Source of the DNA: an uncultured Clostridia bacterium
GTDB taxonomy: Bacteria; Bacillota; Clostridia; Christensenellales; Borkfalkiaceae
DNA: 64,000 bases
Direction: 5' to 3'
Assembly: GCA_947630325.1 (NCBI GenBank)
Contig: CANRHB010000006.1
Location: forward strand, 41,539 to 105,538
The position numbers and the translations under genes were made by a program. Below are positions 43,936-52,343 of this stretch, piece after piece (the first letter of the stretch is position 1; each line of letters starts with the position of its first letter). The notes beneath the pieces were generated by a model. It worked only from the letters and a program-made list of their open reading frames with translations, had not been told where the DNA came from and searched no databases.

Positions 43936-44181
43936 TTAATAATTCCCCTCTAAATCCGATGTTTTGAACAGAGGATCGTCGAAAAAGTCATAGAGCGTAA
44001 TATCTAAGGCTTGACAAATATCGAGGATCGTTCTCGTCCCCGGGTTTTTGCTTCGCCCATAGAAAATGCACCTTATTGTTGCCGAGGGCATACCCGCCAT
44101 GCTTGCCAACTTGTTCGGCGCGATTTTTCTTTCGTCGCATAAATCATATATTCGCTTTGTGATCGCTTCCTCTAATTTCAT
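43936..44181 (-). CDS. XRE-family regulator divergent from a SLOG protein
   Basis: The protein has 81 residues with one HTH_XRE domain: ERKIAPNKLASMAGMPSATIRCIFYGRSKNPGTRTILDICQALDI, ending LYDFFDDPLF. The start at 44181 (MKLEEAITKRIYDL) is preferred; a TTG 13 codons earlier lies inside the operator. It is transcribed away from the SLOG gene, and two near-identical palindromes sit between them. It is probably the repressor of both. Confidence 0.85.
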   Translation of the reverse strand: MKLEEAITKRIYDLCDERKIAPNKLASMAGMPSATIRCIFYGRSKNPGTRTILDICQALDITLYDFFDDPLFKTSDLEGNY

Positions 44182-44195
44182 CCGACAAGCCTTGA

Positions 44196-44267
44196 AGATA
44201 TATCTCTTATAGTTTAGCAAAAAACTTTTGGAAATATGAGAGATATATCTCTGTTTTGTGCTATAAT
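44196..44267. promoter_or_regulatory. Two palindromic operators and extended -10 promoter of the XRE/SLOG pair
   Basis: AGATATATCTCT (44196-44207) and AGAGATATATCTCT (44239-44252) lie with centres 44 bases apart. The second one occupies the -35 position of the SLOG promoter, whose -10 is an extended TGC-TATAAT (44259-44267). Confidence 0.75.
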
Positions 44268-44285
44268 AGTCGCAAAGGAGGCTTT

Positions 44286-44741
44286 ATGGGGAAAACGGGT
44301 TTTATCGGTCACAGACAGGTTTTCAGCTACGGAATTTATGAAAATCTTTTAGCCGAAATCAAACGACGGATCGATTGCGGCTGTAACACATTTACGATGG
44401 GAACGCACGGGGAATTCGACCGCCTTGCTCTTTTGGCATGTCGATCTTTGCGGAAACAATATCCAGAAATCCAAATAGAAGTCGTCATCACCAGCCTAAC
44501 GAAAATCGCAAAAGAGGCAGAATGGGAGAACCCCTATTCAGACGTAAAGACGGTGATGTTTGAAATTGAAGAAGTACATTATAAGCGGAAAATTACCATG
44601 AGTAACCAAAAAATGATCGACGGTTGCGATACGCTTATTTGCTATGTTGACGAAAAAAGTTACGGTAGCGGAGCCAAAAAAGCCATGCGTTACGCAAAAC
44701 GAAAAGGAATTGAAATTATCGATCTTTATCCTGTAAAATAA
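44286..44741 (+). CDS. SLOG-family nucleotide-binding-like protein
   Basis: The protein has 151 residues. MGKTGFIGHRQVF gives the GHR motif, followed by TFTMGTHGEFDRLALLACRSL, then IDGCDTLICYVDEKSYGSGAKKAMRYAKRKGIEIIDLYP, the pattern of SLOG (DUF1273/YspA-like) Rossmannoid proteins that bind nucleotides or nucleotide-derived signals. The start at 44286 has AAAGGAGG 5 bases before it. Such proteins occur in stress, phage-defence and mobile-element settings; the ligand is unknown. It is encoded divergently from its likely XRE repressor in an AT-rich patch. Confidence 0.78.
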   Translation: MGKTGFIGHRQVFSYGIYENLLAEIKRRIDCGCNTFTMGTHGEFDRLALLACRSLRKQYPEIQIEVVITSLTKIAKEAEWENPYSDVKTVMFEIEEVHYKRKITMSNQKMIDGCDTLICYVDEKSYGSGAKKAMRYAKRKGIEIIDLYPVK

Positions 44742-45053
44742 GGTGCCCCCTTCCCTCGCCTCCCCCCCCCGCACAGCGGGGGGAGGCGCGTCGAGACAGT
44801 TAAGGTGCGCTTTCCAAAAATCACGTCATTCCGCCCCGCGCGAAGTTCTGTTTCTCTAAGCGCGGCACGAGAAGCCTGCGACGAAGTAGCGTAGTCGAGG
44901 AATGTCCTTGTTTATAATGCGGACACCCTTCGACAAGCTCAGGGTGACGTGATTTGGAACAAAGGACACCACCCCCTTAATCCCCCTCCTCAGGAGGGGG
45001 CATGTAAACCCACCCCCTTAATCCCCCTCCTGAGGAGGGGGGAAAATGATAAA
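44742..45053. repeat. Repeat cluster downstream of the SLOG gene
   Basis: A C/G-rich hairpin-like block (44755-44785), a GAAGCCTGCGACGAAGTA module (about 44870), a CGACAAGCTCAGGGTGACGTG module (about 44930) and C-rich CCCCCTTAATCCCCCTCC modules (44970-45040) fill the gap. No gene is seen. Confidence 0.8.
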
Positions 45054-45125
45054 CGGCGCGCAAAGAATTTGCGCGCCGCTACATGCAAATGCCGCCCCGC
45101 GCAAGTGGCGCGGGGCGGCTTCCTC
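45054..45125 (-). terminator. Two strong hairpins downstream of cyuA
   Basis: On the minus strand, GCCGCCCCGCGC/GCGCGGGGCGGC (12 bp) lies about 20 bases after the cyuA stop. It is followed by CGGCGCGCAAA/TTTGCGCGCCG (45056-45079 region) with TTTATC behind. Either can end transcription. Confidence 0.75.
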
Positions 45126-45139
45126 TATTCCTTCTTTTT

Positions 45140-46396
45140 CTACTGCAAGTTCTTGATCATCAGTTTGATGATCTCTTCGTCCGTTTCGCGCATCCCTTCG
45201 CGGGCGACGTCCGAAACGTTTTCGATGGTGCGCTCCACCCCCTGCTCCACAATGCCGTCGCCGCCATAGAATTGGCTCCCGCCGCGGTACATTTCAAAGC
45301 CCAACAGCCCCGCGTCGACCCCAGCCGCGATCTTTGCCGCGCAACTCGACTTTGCGCCGTCGCACAAGATCCCCGAGGCAATGGCAAGCGCGTTTGCGAC
45401 CGTATGCGCGATCTCGTCGTACCCGCCGCCGTGGAGGTAACACACCCCCGCTCCCGCGCCGACGCCCGCGCTCACTGCGCCGCAATATGCAGACAATCGG
45501 CCGATGCCCGCCTTTAAGTGCAACGTGACGAGATCGGACAGTGCGACCGCCCGAAGAAGCGTTTCGTGCGATGAGCCGAGCTCCTTTGCGTATTCCACGA
45601 CGGGCATACAGGCTGTGATACCTTGGTTGCCGCTCCCCGACACGATGACGACGGGCATGGAACATCCGTTCATGCGGGCGTCCGACCCCGCCGCGGCGGC
45701 CGCCTTTGCGCGGTTGTGCACCGAATTTCCATACGCGCTCAGCAGAATTTTGCCGACGCGCGCGCCGTAATCCCCCTTCAACCCCTCCTCCGAGATGGCG
45801 GAGTTATATTGAATCTGCCGCGCGATGAGGGGCTCGATCTCCGAAAGCGGAACTTCTTCGATGTACTTTACGATCTTTTCCACGGTAAGGGCGCGCTCTG
45901 ATGTCCCCTCCTCGCACAGTTCGCCCGAGAAGGCGCAGACGCCGTTTTTTGTGATCTCCACCACGTTGGTGTGCCGCCCCTCGATGCGGACGAACGCCTC
46001 GTCCCCTTCGGCAAAGACTTTGATGCCGATGTCGAACACGCACCGCGAGGGGGCCTTTTTCACCGTTACGGGAATTGTTTGAAGCGCCTCGGCAATTTGT
46101 TTGCGGTCGGCGTCCGAAAGAGAGGAGAGCGCCTCGAGTTTTTTCTCCGCGTCCCCCGCCACGACGCCCGCCATTGCCGCCGCCGCGACCCCTTTGAGCC
46201 CGCCCGTATTGGGCACGATGACGCTTTTGACGTTCTTTAAGATGTTGCCGCTGACAAAAATTTCGATACGGGTCGGCATTTTGCCCAGCGTTTTACGGGC
46301 AAGCGCGGCACAATAGGCGACGGAGATCGGCTCCGTGCAACCGAGCGCGGGGAGAAGTTCTTCAGATAAAATTTTGGTGTATTCGTGTGTTTGCAT
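45140..46396 (-). CDS. cyuA: L-cysteine desulfidase-like protein CyuA (UPF0597/YhaM)
   Basis: The protein has 418 residues. The Fe-S cysteine desulfidase/serine dehydratase-like family converts L-cysteine to sulfide, ammonia and pyruvate. LLPALGCTEPISVAYCAALA at the N-terminus holds the conserved GCTEP. SGNILKNVKSVIVPNTGGLKG, SGSGNQGITACMPVVEYAKE, LSAYCGAVSAG and SGILCDGAKSSCAAKIA hold the cluster cysteines and substrate-binding residues. It lies behind tnaA on the same strand, with 156 bases that include a partial repeat. Both genes give pyruvate and ammonia from amino acids. Confidence 0.93.
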   Translation of the reverse strand: MQTHEYTKILSEELLPALGCTEPISVAYCAALARKTLGKMPTRIEIFVSGNILKNVKSVIVPNTGGLKGVAAAAMAGVVAGDAEKKLEALSSLSDADRKQIAEALQTIPVTVKKAPSRCVFDIGIKVFAEGDEAFVRIEGRHTNVVEITKNGVCAFSGELCEEGTSERALTVEKIVKYIEEVPLSEIEPLIARQIQYNSAISEEGLKGDYGARVGKILLSAYGNSVHNRAKAAAAAGSDARMNGCSMPVVIVSGSGNQGITACMPVVEYAKELGSSHETLLRAVALSDLVTLHLKAGIGRLSAYCGAVSAGVGAGAGVCYLHGGGYDEIAHTVANALAIASGILCDGAKSSCAAKIAAGVDAGLLGFEMYRGGSQFYGGDGIVEQGVERTIENVSDVAREGMRETDEEIIKLMIKNLQ

Positions 46397-46429
46397 GGGA
46401 AGAATGAGGTTTGTGCCGATGACGCTTGG

Positions 46430-46530
46430 GGGAAACCCCTCAGTCGCGCAAGCGCGACAGCTCCCCTAAAGGGGCGCCGAGCCCACCCAAGGCGAGATTT
46501 CTCGACTTCGCTCGAAATGACAGATTGGGA
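46430..46530. repeat. Partial intergenic repeat between tnaA and cyuA
   Basis: The half-element AACCCCTCAGTCGCGC...GCGACAGCTCCCCTAAAGGGGCGCCGAG (two parts within 46434-46486) is followed by GAGATTTCTCGACTTCGCTC and GAAATGACA. The first half of the GCTGTC element is missing here. Confidence 0.8.
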
Positions 46531-46552
46531 AGGGGCAGAGGGTGAAAAATTT

Positions 46553-47932
46553 TTACTCGAGCGGGGCGAGTTTGGCTGTGAAGTGGCGCAGGATGGGCGG
46601 CTCCTCCACGATCTTGTAGCCCTTGATGGAACTTGCGCGCTCCTTGATGTTGATGAGAGCGTCGGCGATGACGTCGAGATGGCTCTGCGTGTACACCCTG
46701 CGCGGGATCGCAAGGCGGGTGAATTCGAAGTCCGCCTCGAGCTGTTTGCCCGTGTCGGGGTCGTTGCCGAGCATGTATGAGCCGATGTCGCACGCGCGGA
46801 TCCCCGCCTCCTTATACAGTTCGACGGCAAGCGCCTGCGCGGGGAATTGATAATAGGGAATATGCGGCAACAGCTTTTTGGCGTCCACGAACACTGCGTG
46901 CCCGCCGACGGGACTTTGGTAGGCGATGCCCGCCTCATCCAGCCGCGCCGCGAGATATTGCATCTGTCCGATGCGGTAGCGGAGATAGTTTTCGTCGATC
47001 CCCTCTTTAAGGCCGCGGGCAAGCGCCTCGATGTCCCGCCCCGACATGCCGCCGTATGTGATGAAGCCCTCGAAGGAGATGCAACGCTGTTTGACGAGTT
47101 CGAACACCTCCTTACTGCGGCAACCGATGAGCCCGCCCATGTTGACGATCGCGTCCTTTTTGGCGCTCATCGTGAAGCAGTCGGCGCCCTCGAAAGTCGC
47201 CTTGACGATCTCTTGAATGGAACTGTTTTTGAATTCGGGCTCCCTCTGTTTGACGAAATAGGAATTCTCGGCATAGCGCGCCGCGTCGATCATGAAGGGA
47301 ATGCCGTATTTGTGCGCGATCTCGCGGGTGGCGCGGATGTTGGCGACGGAGACGGGCTGGCCGCCCGCGGAGTTGTTGGTGATCGTCATGATGACGACGC
47401 CGATGTTCTCCGCGCCGAACTCGTGAATGTGCTCTTCGAGCCGCGCAACGTCCATATTGCCCTTGAAGTCGAAATACTTGGTGGTATCGAGCGCCTCGGG
47501 CACGGTGCAGTCGATGGCGCGCGCGCCCGCAAGTTCCACATGCGCCCTCGTGGTATCGAAGTGCATGTTGGCGATGGCGTACTTCTTCCCCTGCAAGAGG
47601 ACGGGAAGGAGCACCTTTTCGGCGGCTCTCCCTTGATGTACGAGTTGGATATAGGGGAAGCCGAAGATCTCCTTCGCGCTCTCCTGCACTTTGTAATAGC
47701 AGTCGGCGCCCGCGTAAGACTCGTCGCCCAGCATGACGCCCGCCCATTGGTCGGAACTCATCGCGCCCGTGCCGCTGTCGGTAAGAAGGTCGATGTAGAC
47801 GTCACGGGAGGCAAGCGAGAAGAGGTTATAGCCCGCCTCCTTGATCTTTTGTTCCCGCTCCTTATGGGTAAGAATTTTGAGGGGTTCCACACTCTTGATG
47901 CGGAAGGGTTCGGGGAAATAGATTTGTTTCAT
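46553..47932 (-). CDS. tnaA: Tryptophanase (tryptophan indole-lyase)
   Basis: The PLP enzyme of 459 residues cleaves tryptophan to indole, pyruvate and ammonia. [31 protein letters not shown]-equivalent [21 protein letters not shown] and [14 protein letters not shown] (PLP lysine) are conserved. At the site where tyrosine phenol-lyase has its substrate-binding Arg (VRSMERG), this protein has [12 protein letters not shown], as tryptophanases do; [19 protein letters not shown] also matches TnaA. The start at 47932 has AGGAG seven bases upstream. The leader is only about 25 bases, so no TnaC-type regulatory peptide can be present. Confidence 0.93.
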   Translation of the reverse strand: MKQIYFPEPFRIKSVEPLKILTHKEREQKIKEAGYNLFSLASRDVYIDLLTDSGTGAMSSDQWAGVMLGDESYAGADCYYKVQESAKEIFGFPYIQLVHQGRAAEKVLLPVLLQGKKYAIANMHFDTTRAHVELAGARAIDCTVPEALDTTKYFDFKGNMDVARLEEHIHEFGAENIGVVIMTITNNSAGGQPVSVANIRATREIAHKYGIPFMIDAARYAENSYFVKQREPEFKNSSIQEIVKATFEGADCFTMSAKKDAIVNMGGLIGCRSKEVFELVKQRCISFEGFITYGGMSGRDIEALARGLKEGIDENYLRYRIGQMQYLAARLDEAGIAYQSPVGGHAVFVDAKKLLPHIPYYQFPAQALAVELYKEAGIRACDIGSYMLGNDPDTGKQLEADFEFTRLAIPRRVYTQSHLDVIADALINIKERASSIKGYKIVEEPPILRHFTAKLAPLE

Positions 47933-47962
47933 GTTCACGCTCCTGTGGGTATTTGCATTCCC

Positions 47963-47991
47963 ATTATAACCTCCCCTCGCCCGCTTGTCAA
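47963..47991 (-). promoter_or_regulatory. tnaA promoter
   Basis: Perfect consensus on the minus strand: TTGACA (47986-47991), 17 bases, TATAAT (47963-47968), about 30 bases from the start codon. Confidence 0.88.
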
Positions 47992-48118
47992 GACGGCTTT
48001 TTGAAAAATTTTCGGGAAAAGTTAAAACGATTTACAAACGCGCCCCTCCGTATCTGCAAAAAGCGTGCAAAAATTTGTCTAAAAATTACGAAAACAGAAA
48101 ATATTTTTCAAAAACCGC

Positions 48119-48147
48119 TTGCAAAATTTTTTGAATTGTTGTATAAT
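48119..48147 (+). promoter_or_regulatory. Promoter of the nucleoside kinase gene
   Basis: TTGCAA (48119-48124), 17 bases, TATAAT (48142-48147), about 55 bases upstream of the start codon at 48205. Confidence 0.8.
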
Positions 48148-48204
48148 AAATCTCCTACAAAACCGAAAAAAGGGAAAAAACATACCGATCAAGGGGGAAA
48201 AACA

Positions 48205-49863
48205 ATGATAAAAGTCAATTTCAACAACCGCCAGCTTACGGTGGAGGAAGGCACGCGGGTCTTGGAACTCGTGGAAAAAGAGGACAGGAAAAAGCTCGTG
48301 CTGTGCCAGGTGGGAGCGCAGGTGAAGGAACTTCATTACAGGCTCTCCGAAAAGAACAACGGCATGACCGTGAAACTGCTCAATTTGAGCAACGCCGAGG
48401 CGGGCAGGGCGTACAGCGCAAGTTTGCGCTATATCGTCGCCATGGCCTTTTACAACATCTATCCCGACGTCAAGATCAGATTTTCTTACAACATTTCGCG
48501 GTCCATCTCCTGCCAGGCGATGACGAAGAGTTTTAACATGTCCCGCGCGGTGGAGGCGATCTCGGAGGAGGTGAAGCGCATCATCGAGGCGGACCTCCCC
48601 ATCGAGCGGGTCACCGTCACCATCGAGGAGGCGACCGAGATCTACAAAAAATTCCACCTCGACGACAAGATCGAAATTTTGCAGTACCGTCCAGAAAACA
48701 CGGTGCACCTCTATAAGTGCGGGGACTATTATAACTATCTGCACAATTACATGGTGCCCTCCACGGGGTGCATCCACAACTACACGATCACGCCGTACAG
48801 CCCCGGCATCATCATCCAATATCCCCGCCACGACCTCGACGCGAACATTCCCGAATTCGAGGAAGAGGCGACCTACTGCAAGACGCTGCAACGGGCGTAT
48901 AATTGGGCGGAGAAGGCAAAGGTGCAGACGGTGGCGGACATCAACCGCAAGATCGAACGGGGCGAGACGCTCGAGTTCGTGCAGATGTGCGAGGCGCACC
49001 ACAACCGCCAACTCGCAGAGCTCGGTGATATGATCGAAAAAGAGATCGAGGACGTGCGTCTCATTGCCATTGCGGGCCCGAGTTCGAGCGGCAAGACGAC
49101 CTTCTGCAACCGCCTGAGGATCGAACTTTTGTCCCGCGGGATCAACCCCGTCACCATTTCGATGGACGACTACTATTTCGACAAGGCGAAGATCAGTGCG
49201 TTGCAGGGAAAGCCCGTCGGGAAACTCGACTTAGAGCACATCGACTGCCTCGACGTGGAACTCTTCAACAAGGACCTCTTTGACCTCATCAACGGCGAAG
49301 AAGTCACCCTGCCCCGCTTCAATTTCAAGCTGGACAGAAGAGAGACGGGCAAGACCATCCGCGTGGAACAGAACGTTCCCATCATCATCGAGGGGATCCA
49401 CGCGCTCAACGAAAAACTCACGAAATCCATTCCCAAACACCAGAAGTTCAAAATTTATATTGCGCCCCATGCGCAGATGAACATCGACAACCACTCTCCC
49501 CTCTCCGTCACCAACGCGCGGCTCATCCGCCGTATCGTCCGCGACATGAAGTTCAGAGGCTGTCCCGCGGCGACCACCATCGACATGTGGCAATCGGTGC
49601 GCAACGGCGAGTTCCGCTGGATCTACCCCAACCAGGAGAATGCGGACTATGTGTTCAATTCGAGCCTCGGCTATGAACTCTGCGCGCTCAAAAAGGAAGC
49701 AATGGAGGCCTTGACCAAGATCACCGCCTCCGACCCGCAGTACCTCGTTGCCAACCGCCTCATCAAGACGTTGAAGTATTTCCGCGAGATCGACGACAAT
49801 TCGCTCGTCCCCTGCAATTCCCTTTTGCGGGAGTTCATCGGCGGAAGCTGTTTCAACGTTTGA
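48205..49863 (+). CDS. TGS-domain nucleoside (uridine) kinase
   Basis: The protein has 552 residues. An N-terminal TGS-like domain (about 1-60; MIKVNFNNRQLTVEEGTRVLEL) and a region related to the threonyl-tRNA synthetase editing fold precede a phosphoribulokinase/uridine kinase domain. The Walker A motif IAGPSSSGKTTFCNRL lies at about 290-305, with SMDDYYFDKAKI and IIIEGIHALNEKL after it. The architecture is common in Clostridia and is annotated as a nucleoside kinase; it would phosphorylate uridine or a related nucleoside. The start at 48205 follows AAGGGGGAAAAACA; the frame is open upstream through the promoter. It ends at a strong terminator. Confidence 0.9.
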   Translation: MIKVNFNNRQLTVEEGTRVLELVEKEDRKKLVLCQVGAQVKELHYRLSEKNNGMTVKLLNLSNAEAGRAYSASLRYIVAMAFYNIYPDVKIRFSYNISRSISCQAMTKSFNMSRAVEAISEEVKRIIEADLPIERVTVTIEEATEIYKKFHLDDKIEILQYRPENTVHLYKCGDYYNYLHNYMVPSTGCIHNYTITPYSPGIIIQYPRHDLDANIPEFEEEATYCKTLQRAYNWAEKAKVQTVADINRKIERGETLEFVQMCEAHHNRQLAELGDMIEKEIEDVRLIAIAGPSSSGKTTFCNRLRIELLSRGINPVTISMDDYYFDKAKISALQGKPVGKLDLEHIDCLDVELFNKDLFDLINGEEVTLPRFNFKLDRRETGKTIRVEQNVPIIIEGIHALNEKLTKSIPKHQKFKIYIAPHAQMNIDNHSPLSVTNARLIRRIVRDMKFRGCPAATTIDMWQSVRNGEFRWIYPNQENADYVFNSSLGYELCALKKEAMEALTKITASDPQYLVANRLIKTLKYFREIDDNSLVPCNSLLREFIGGSCFNV

Positions 49864-49883
49864 GAAACGCACAACAAAATCCA

Positions 49884-49923
49884 TCAAGAACGCACCCCGC
49901 AGGGGGTGCGTTCTTGATTTTTT
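49884..49923 (+). terminator. Intrinsic terminator of the nucleoside kinase gene
   Basis: A 15-bp perfect stem (49884-49898 with 49903-49917), four-base loop, then TTTTTT. Confidence 0.95.
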
Positions 49924-49929
49924 AAGGAG

Positions 49930-50040
49930 TTGCCGAGTGGATAGATTCCCTTCTCGCCTTCAAGGGAGCGGCCCATCCTTCCCTTCCCCGCTTGCGCGGG
50001 GGGCACAGATTCCCCATGGAGGGGGTATAAGAGGAGATGT
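49930..50040. repeat. C-rich intergenic repeat
   Basis: Modules such as CTTCCCCGCTTGCGCGGGGG and CCCCATGGAGGGGGTATAA between the nucleoside kinase terminator and the short RNA gene. No gene is seen. Confidence 0.6.
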
Positions 50041-50056
50041 TTCAAAATACGAGCGC

Positions 50057-50117
50057 AAAAAAAAGCCGCACGCCACGAATGGCGCACGGCTACCCACAGA
50101 GTATGAACAACTTTTAT
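50057..50117 (-). ncRNA. Predicted short orphan RNA with own promoter and terminator
   Basis: A perfect promoter (50124-50152) is followed after about 40 bases by a strong terminator hairpin, giving a transcript of about 60 nt with no gene. The hairpin (50065-50090) has an 11-bp stem with a TTCG loop, then eight U. Its two wobble pairs (U-G, G-U) exist only in minus-strand RNA, which fixes the direction. The 5' part is unpaired and contains AAAAGTTGTTCATACTC. Neighbours are convergent or far away. It may be a trans-acting small RNA or a remnant leader. I do not recognise its family. Confidence 0.6.
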
Positions 50118-50123
50118 GCTCCT

Positions 50124-50152
50124 ATTATACTCCCCTCTCTTTTGATTGTCAA
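50124..50152 (-). promoter_or_regulatory. Promoter of the orphan short RNA
   Basis: Minus strand TTGACA (50147-50152), 17-base spacer, TATAAT (50124-50129), a perfect consensus without any following coding gene. Confidence 0.82.
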
Positions 50153-50219
50153 GAGGTTTTAGTATAATTATTTATTATAGAATGTATAAATTTATATGCA
50201 GATTTTTGCTCCGTTGCGC

Positions 50220-51210
50220 GGTTTGTGGAGATGATAAGGCGAGATTTCTCGACTTCGCCTGCGGCTCCGCTCGAAATGACAAAAAAAGGGAATGCGCGGG
50301 GCGAAATGACAATTAAAACCCTCGGCGCCCCTGTAGGGGAGCTGTCGCGCCTGCGCGACTGAGGGGTTTTTAGAAAGCCTATCGAGAACCCTTTCCCCCG
50401 CTCCGCGGGTACTTTCCCTAAAAGGGACAGCAAGGAGGAAACAGAACACCGTTCAAAAATGTCAGTTCGAGCTTGTCGAGAAATTTCTACCGCATTATAA
50501 TAAGGCGAGATTTCTCCACGCGCCGCATAGCGGCTTGGTACTTCGTCGCAAGCTCCTCGTGCCGCCCTTAGAGAATCAGAACTGCGGGCGGGGCGAAATG
50601 ACAATTAAAACCCTCGGCGCCCCTGTAGGGGAGCTGTCGCGCCTGCGCGACTGAGGGGTTTTTAGAAAGCCTATCGAAAACCCTTTCCCCCGCTCCGCGG
50701 GTACTTTCCCTAAAAGGGACAGCAAGGGAGGAATGCGCAAACCATTCACAATCACGTCATTCCGAGCGAAGTCGAGGAATGTCCTCATTATGCGGACACC
50801 CTTCGACAAGCTACTTCGTCGCAGGCTCCTCGTGCCGCCCTTAGACAACATAGAACGTGCGGGCGGGGCAGGGTGACGTGATTAGAAAGCCATTCTCAAA
50901 TGTCATTTCGAGCCGCCGAGGAACGAGGCGTGTCGAGAAATTTCTACCGCATTATAATAAGGCGAGATTTCTCCGCGCGCCGCATAGTGGCTTGGTACTT
51001 CATCGCAGGCTCCTCGTGCCGCCCTTAGGCAACATAGAACGTGCGGGCGGGGCGAAATGACATAATTAAGAACGCGGGGTGAAATGACGATAGAGCACAC
51101 CCCCTCCCCTACCCCTCCCCCCGCTTGCACGAGGGAGGGCGAGGATGTCTCTTTCTTCTTCAATAAAGGGCGTAAAAAATCCCTCTCCGGGGAGAGGGAG
51201 AAGTGATCGA
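50220..51210. repeat. Largest interspersed repeat cluster of the window
   Basis: About 1 kb without a credible gene. It holds two full inverted copies of the GCTGTC/GACAGC element (50340-50430 and 50633-50723), several CTCGAAATGAC or GTCATTTCGAG modules (near 50270, 50460, 50900), two copies of a block with TTGGTACTTCGTCGCA and CTCGTGCCGCCCTTAG (near 50530 and 50990), and C-rich modules toward 51110-51210. Parts of the cluster are near-exact duplications of each other (50306-50440 and 50600-50735). Confidence 0.88.
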
Positions 51211-51216
51211 AAACAA

Positions 51217-51720
51217 TTACGGGTCCAACAGGATCTGACAACTCGACATGGTAAGAAGAGCCGCCGCGTGCTTTTCGGGCGTTACCCCTGCGCAGGCGGA
51301 CGCGGCTACCCGCACCTCCGCTTCGGGAAGCGCCGCCTTGATGAGCATCGCGTTGCTCACCACGCAGATGTCCGTGCATACCCCGCAGAGCGTGATGTCC
51401 GTGTATCCCCCCGCCTTCACATATTCCATCAATTCAAGACTGCCGAAGGTGGGTTTCTCGAACACCTTTGCGCCCGCCTTGTAGACTTCGGGCAGAATCT
51501 CCCACCCCGCCGTGTCTTTGACGCAATGAGGCACGGGCAAAAACCGTCCCTCTCGCGTTTGCAGATAGTCCGCGGAATGGGTATCGGCCGTGTAGACGAC
51601 CTCCTCCGCCCCGTCCACCAACTCCTTTACGCGGGAAACGATCGCCGCCGCCTCGGGCGTTCCCAACGTGCCCGTGACGAAATCCTTCTGCATATCCACG
51701 ACGATGAGCAACTTCTTCAT
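51217..51720 (-). CDS. Isochorismatase-family cysteine hydrolase (nicotinamidase-like)
   Basis: The protein has 167 residues. MKKLLIVVDMQKDFVTG holds the catalytic Asp9. TADTHSADYLQTREGRFLPVPHCVKDT is a likely metal-binding stretch. LCGVCTDICVVSNAMLIKAALP holds the nucleophilic Cys115 after the typical cis-peptide. The TADTH and PVPHC blocks match nicotinamidases more than isochorismatases. A nicotinamidase would feed nicotinate to the phosphoribosyltransferase encoded at 36741. The start at 51720 overlaps the stop of the upstream GDSL gene by ATGA. Confidence 0.88.
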   Translation of the reverse strand: MKKLLIVVDMQKDFVTGTLGTPEAAAIVSRVKELVDGAEEVVYTADTHSADYLQTREGRFLPVPHCVKDTAGWEILPEVYKAGAKVFEKPTFGSLELMEYVKAGGYTDITLCGVCTDICVVSNAMLIKAALPEAEVRVAASACAGVTPEKHAAALLTMSSCQILLDP

Positions 51721-52322
51721 AGATATTTTTTCAACTCCTTGATGACAAGGTCGGCGATGTAGCGGCAACCGCGATGGGTGGGATGCACGCCGTCCACCGA
51801 GAACTGCTCCGGCTTGATGTCCTGCGTAAGCCCCGTGAAGATCTCGTCGAGCGGAATGAGGGTAAGTTTTTCGCGCGCGGCGATCTCGGAGATCGCTCCA
51901 TTGAACTTTTGGAGATAGGGACGCAGGCGGGACTTGTCCTCCATGTTCAACACAAAGGGCTGTAACAGGAGCAGTTTAGCGCCCGTCCCCTTGATGATCT
52001 CCACGAGTTTTTGGTAATTTTCGGTGAACTGTTCGAGCGTTACTTCCTTCCCGAGGAGAAAACGGTGCCACACGTCGTTGACGCCGATGGCAAGCACCAC
52101 AACGTCGGGATGCTCGTCCACAACGTCCGTTTGGATGCGTTGTAAAAGTTCGGCGGTGCGGTCCCCTCCCACGCCGCGGTTGAGGATGTCAAGTTCCGCG
52201 TCGGGATAGAGCAGACGAAGTTTGCCCGCCGCGATCTTGACATAGCCCACGCCGAGATCGTTGGGGTCGAGAATGTTGCGGTTGGATTCGGTGATGGAAT
52301 CTCCGAAAAATACGATCTTCAT
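51717..52322 (-). CDS. SGNH/GDSL-family esterase
   Basis: The protein has 201 residues and no signal peptide. Block I is FFGDSITESNRN (nucleophilic Ser), block II GVGGDRT, block III LAIGVNDVW and block V VDGVHPTHRG (Asp and His). It belongs to the TesA/rhamnogalacturonan acetylesterase-like SGNH group, whose members hydrolyse acyl esters of sugars or lipids. The start at 52322 has GGGGGA in front; a GTG seven codons earlier lacks one. It lies in a three-gene chain behind ppa (21-base gap). The substrate is unknown. Confidence 0.9.
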   Translation of the reverse strand: MKIVFFGDSITESNRNILDPNDLGVGYVKIAAGKLRLLYPDAELDILNRGVGGDRTAELLQRIQTDVVDEHPDVVVLAIGVNDVWHRFLLGKEVTLEQFTENYQKLVEIIKGTGAKLLLLQPFVLNMEDKSRLRPYLQKFNGAISEIAAREKLTLIPLDEIFTGLTQDIKPEQFSVDGVHPTHRGCRYIADLVIKELKKYL

Positions 52323-52343
52323 AAAATCTTCCCCCTTTGTCAC

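Noticed and set aside
46553-47932. Tyrosine phenol-lyase
   Set aside because: The two enzymes are close relatives, but the phenol-lyase Arg in VRSMERG is replaced by the tryptophanase-type IRACDIG, and the downstream [15 protein letters not shown] follows tryptophanase.
50220-51210. CRISPR array
   Set aside because: The repeats vary in order, orientation and spacing, there are no uniform spacers and no cas genes in the window.
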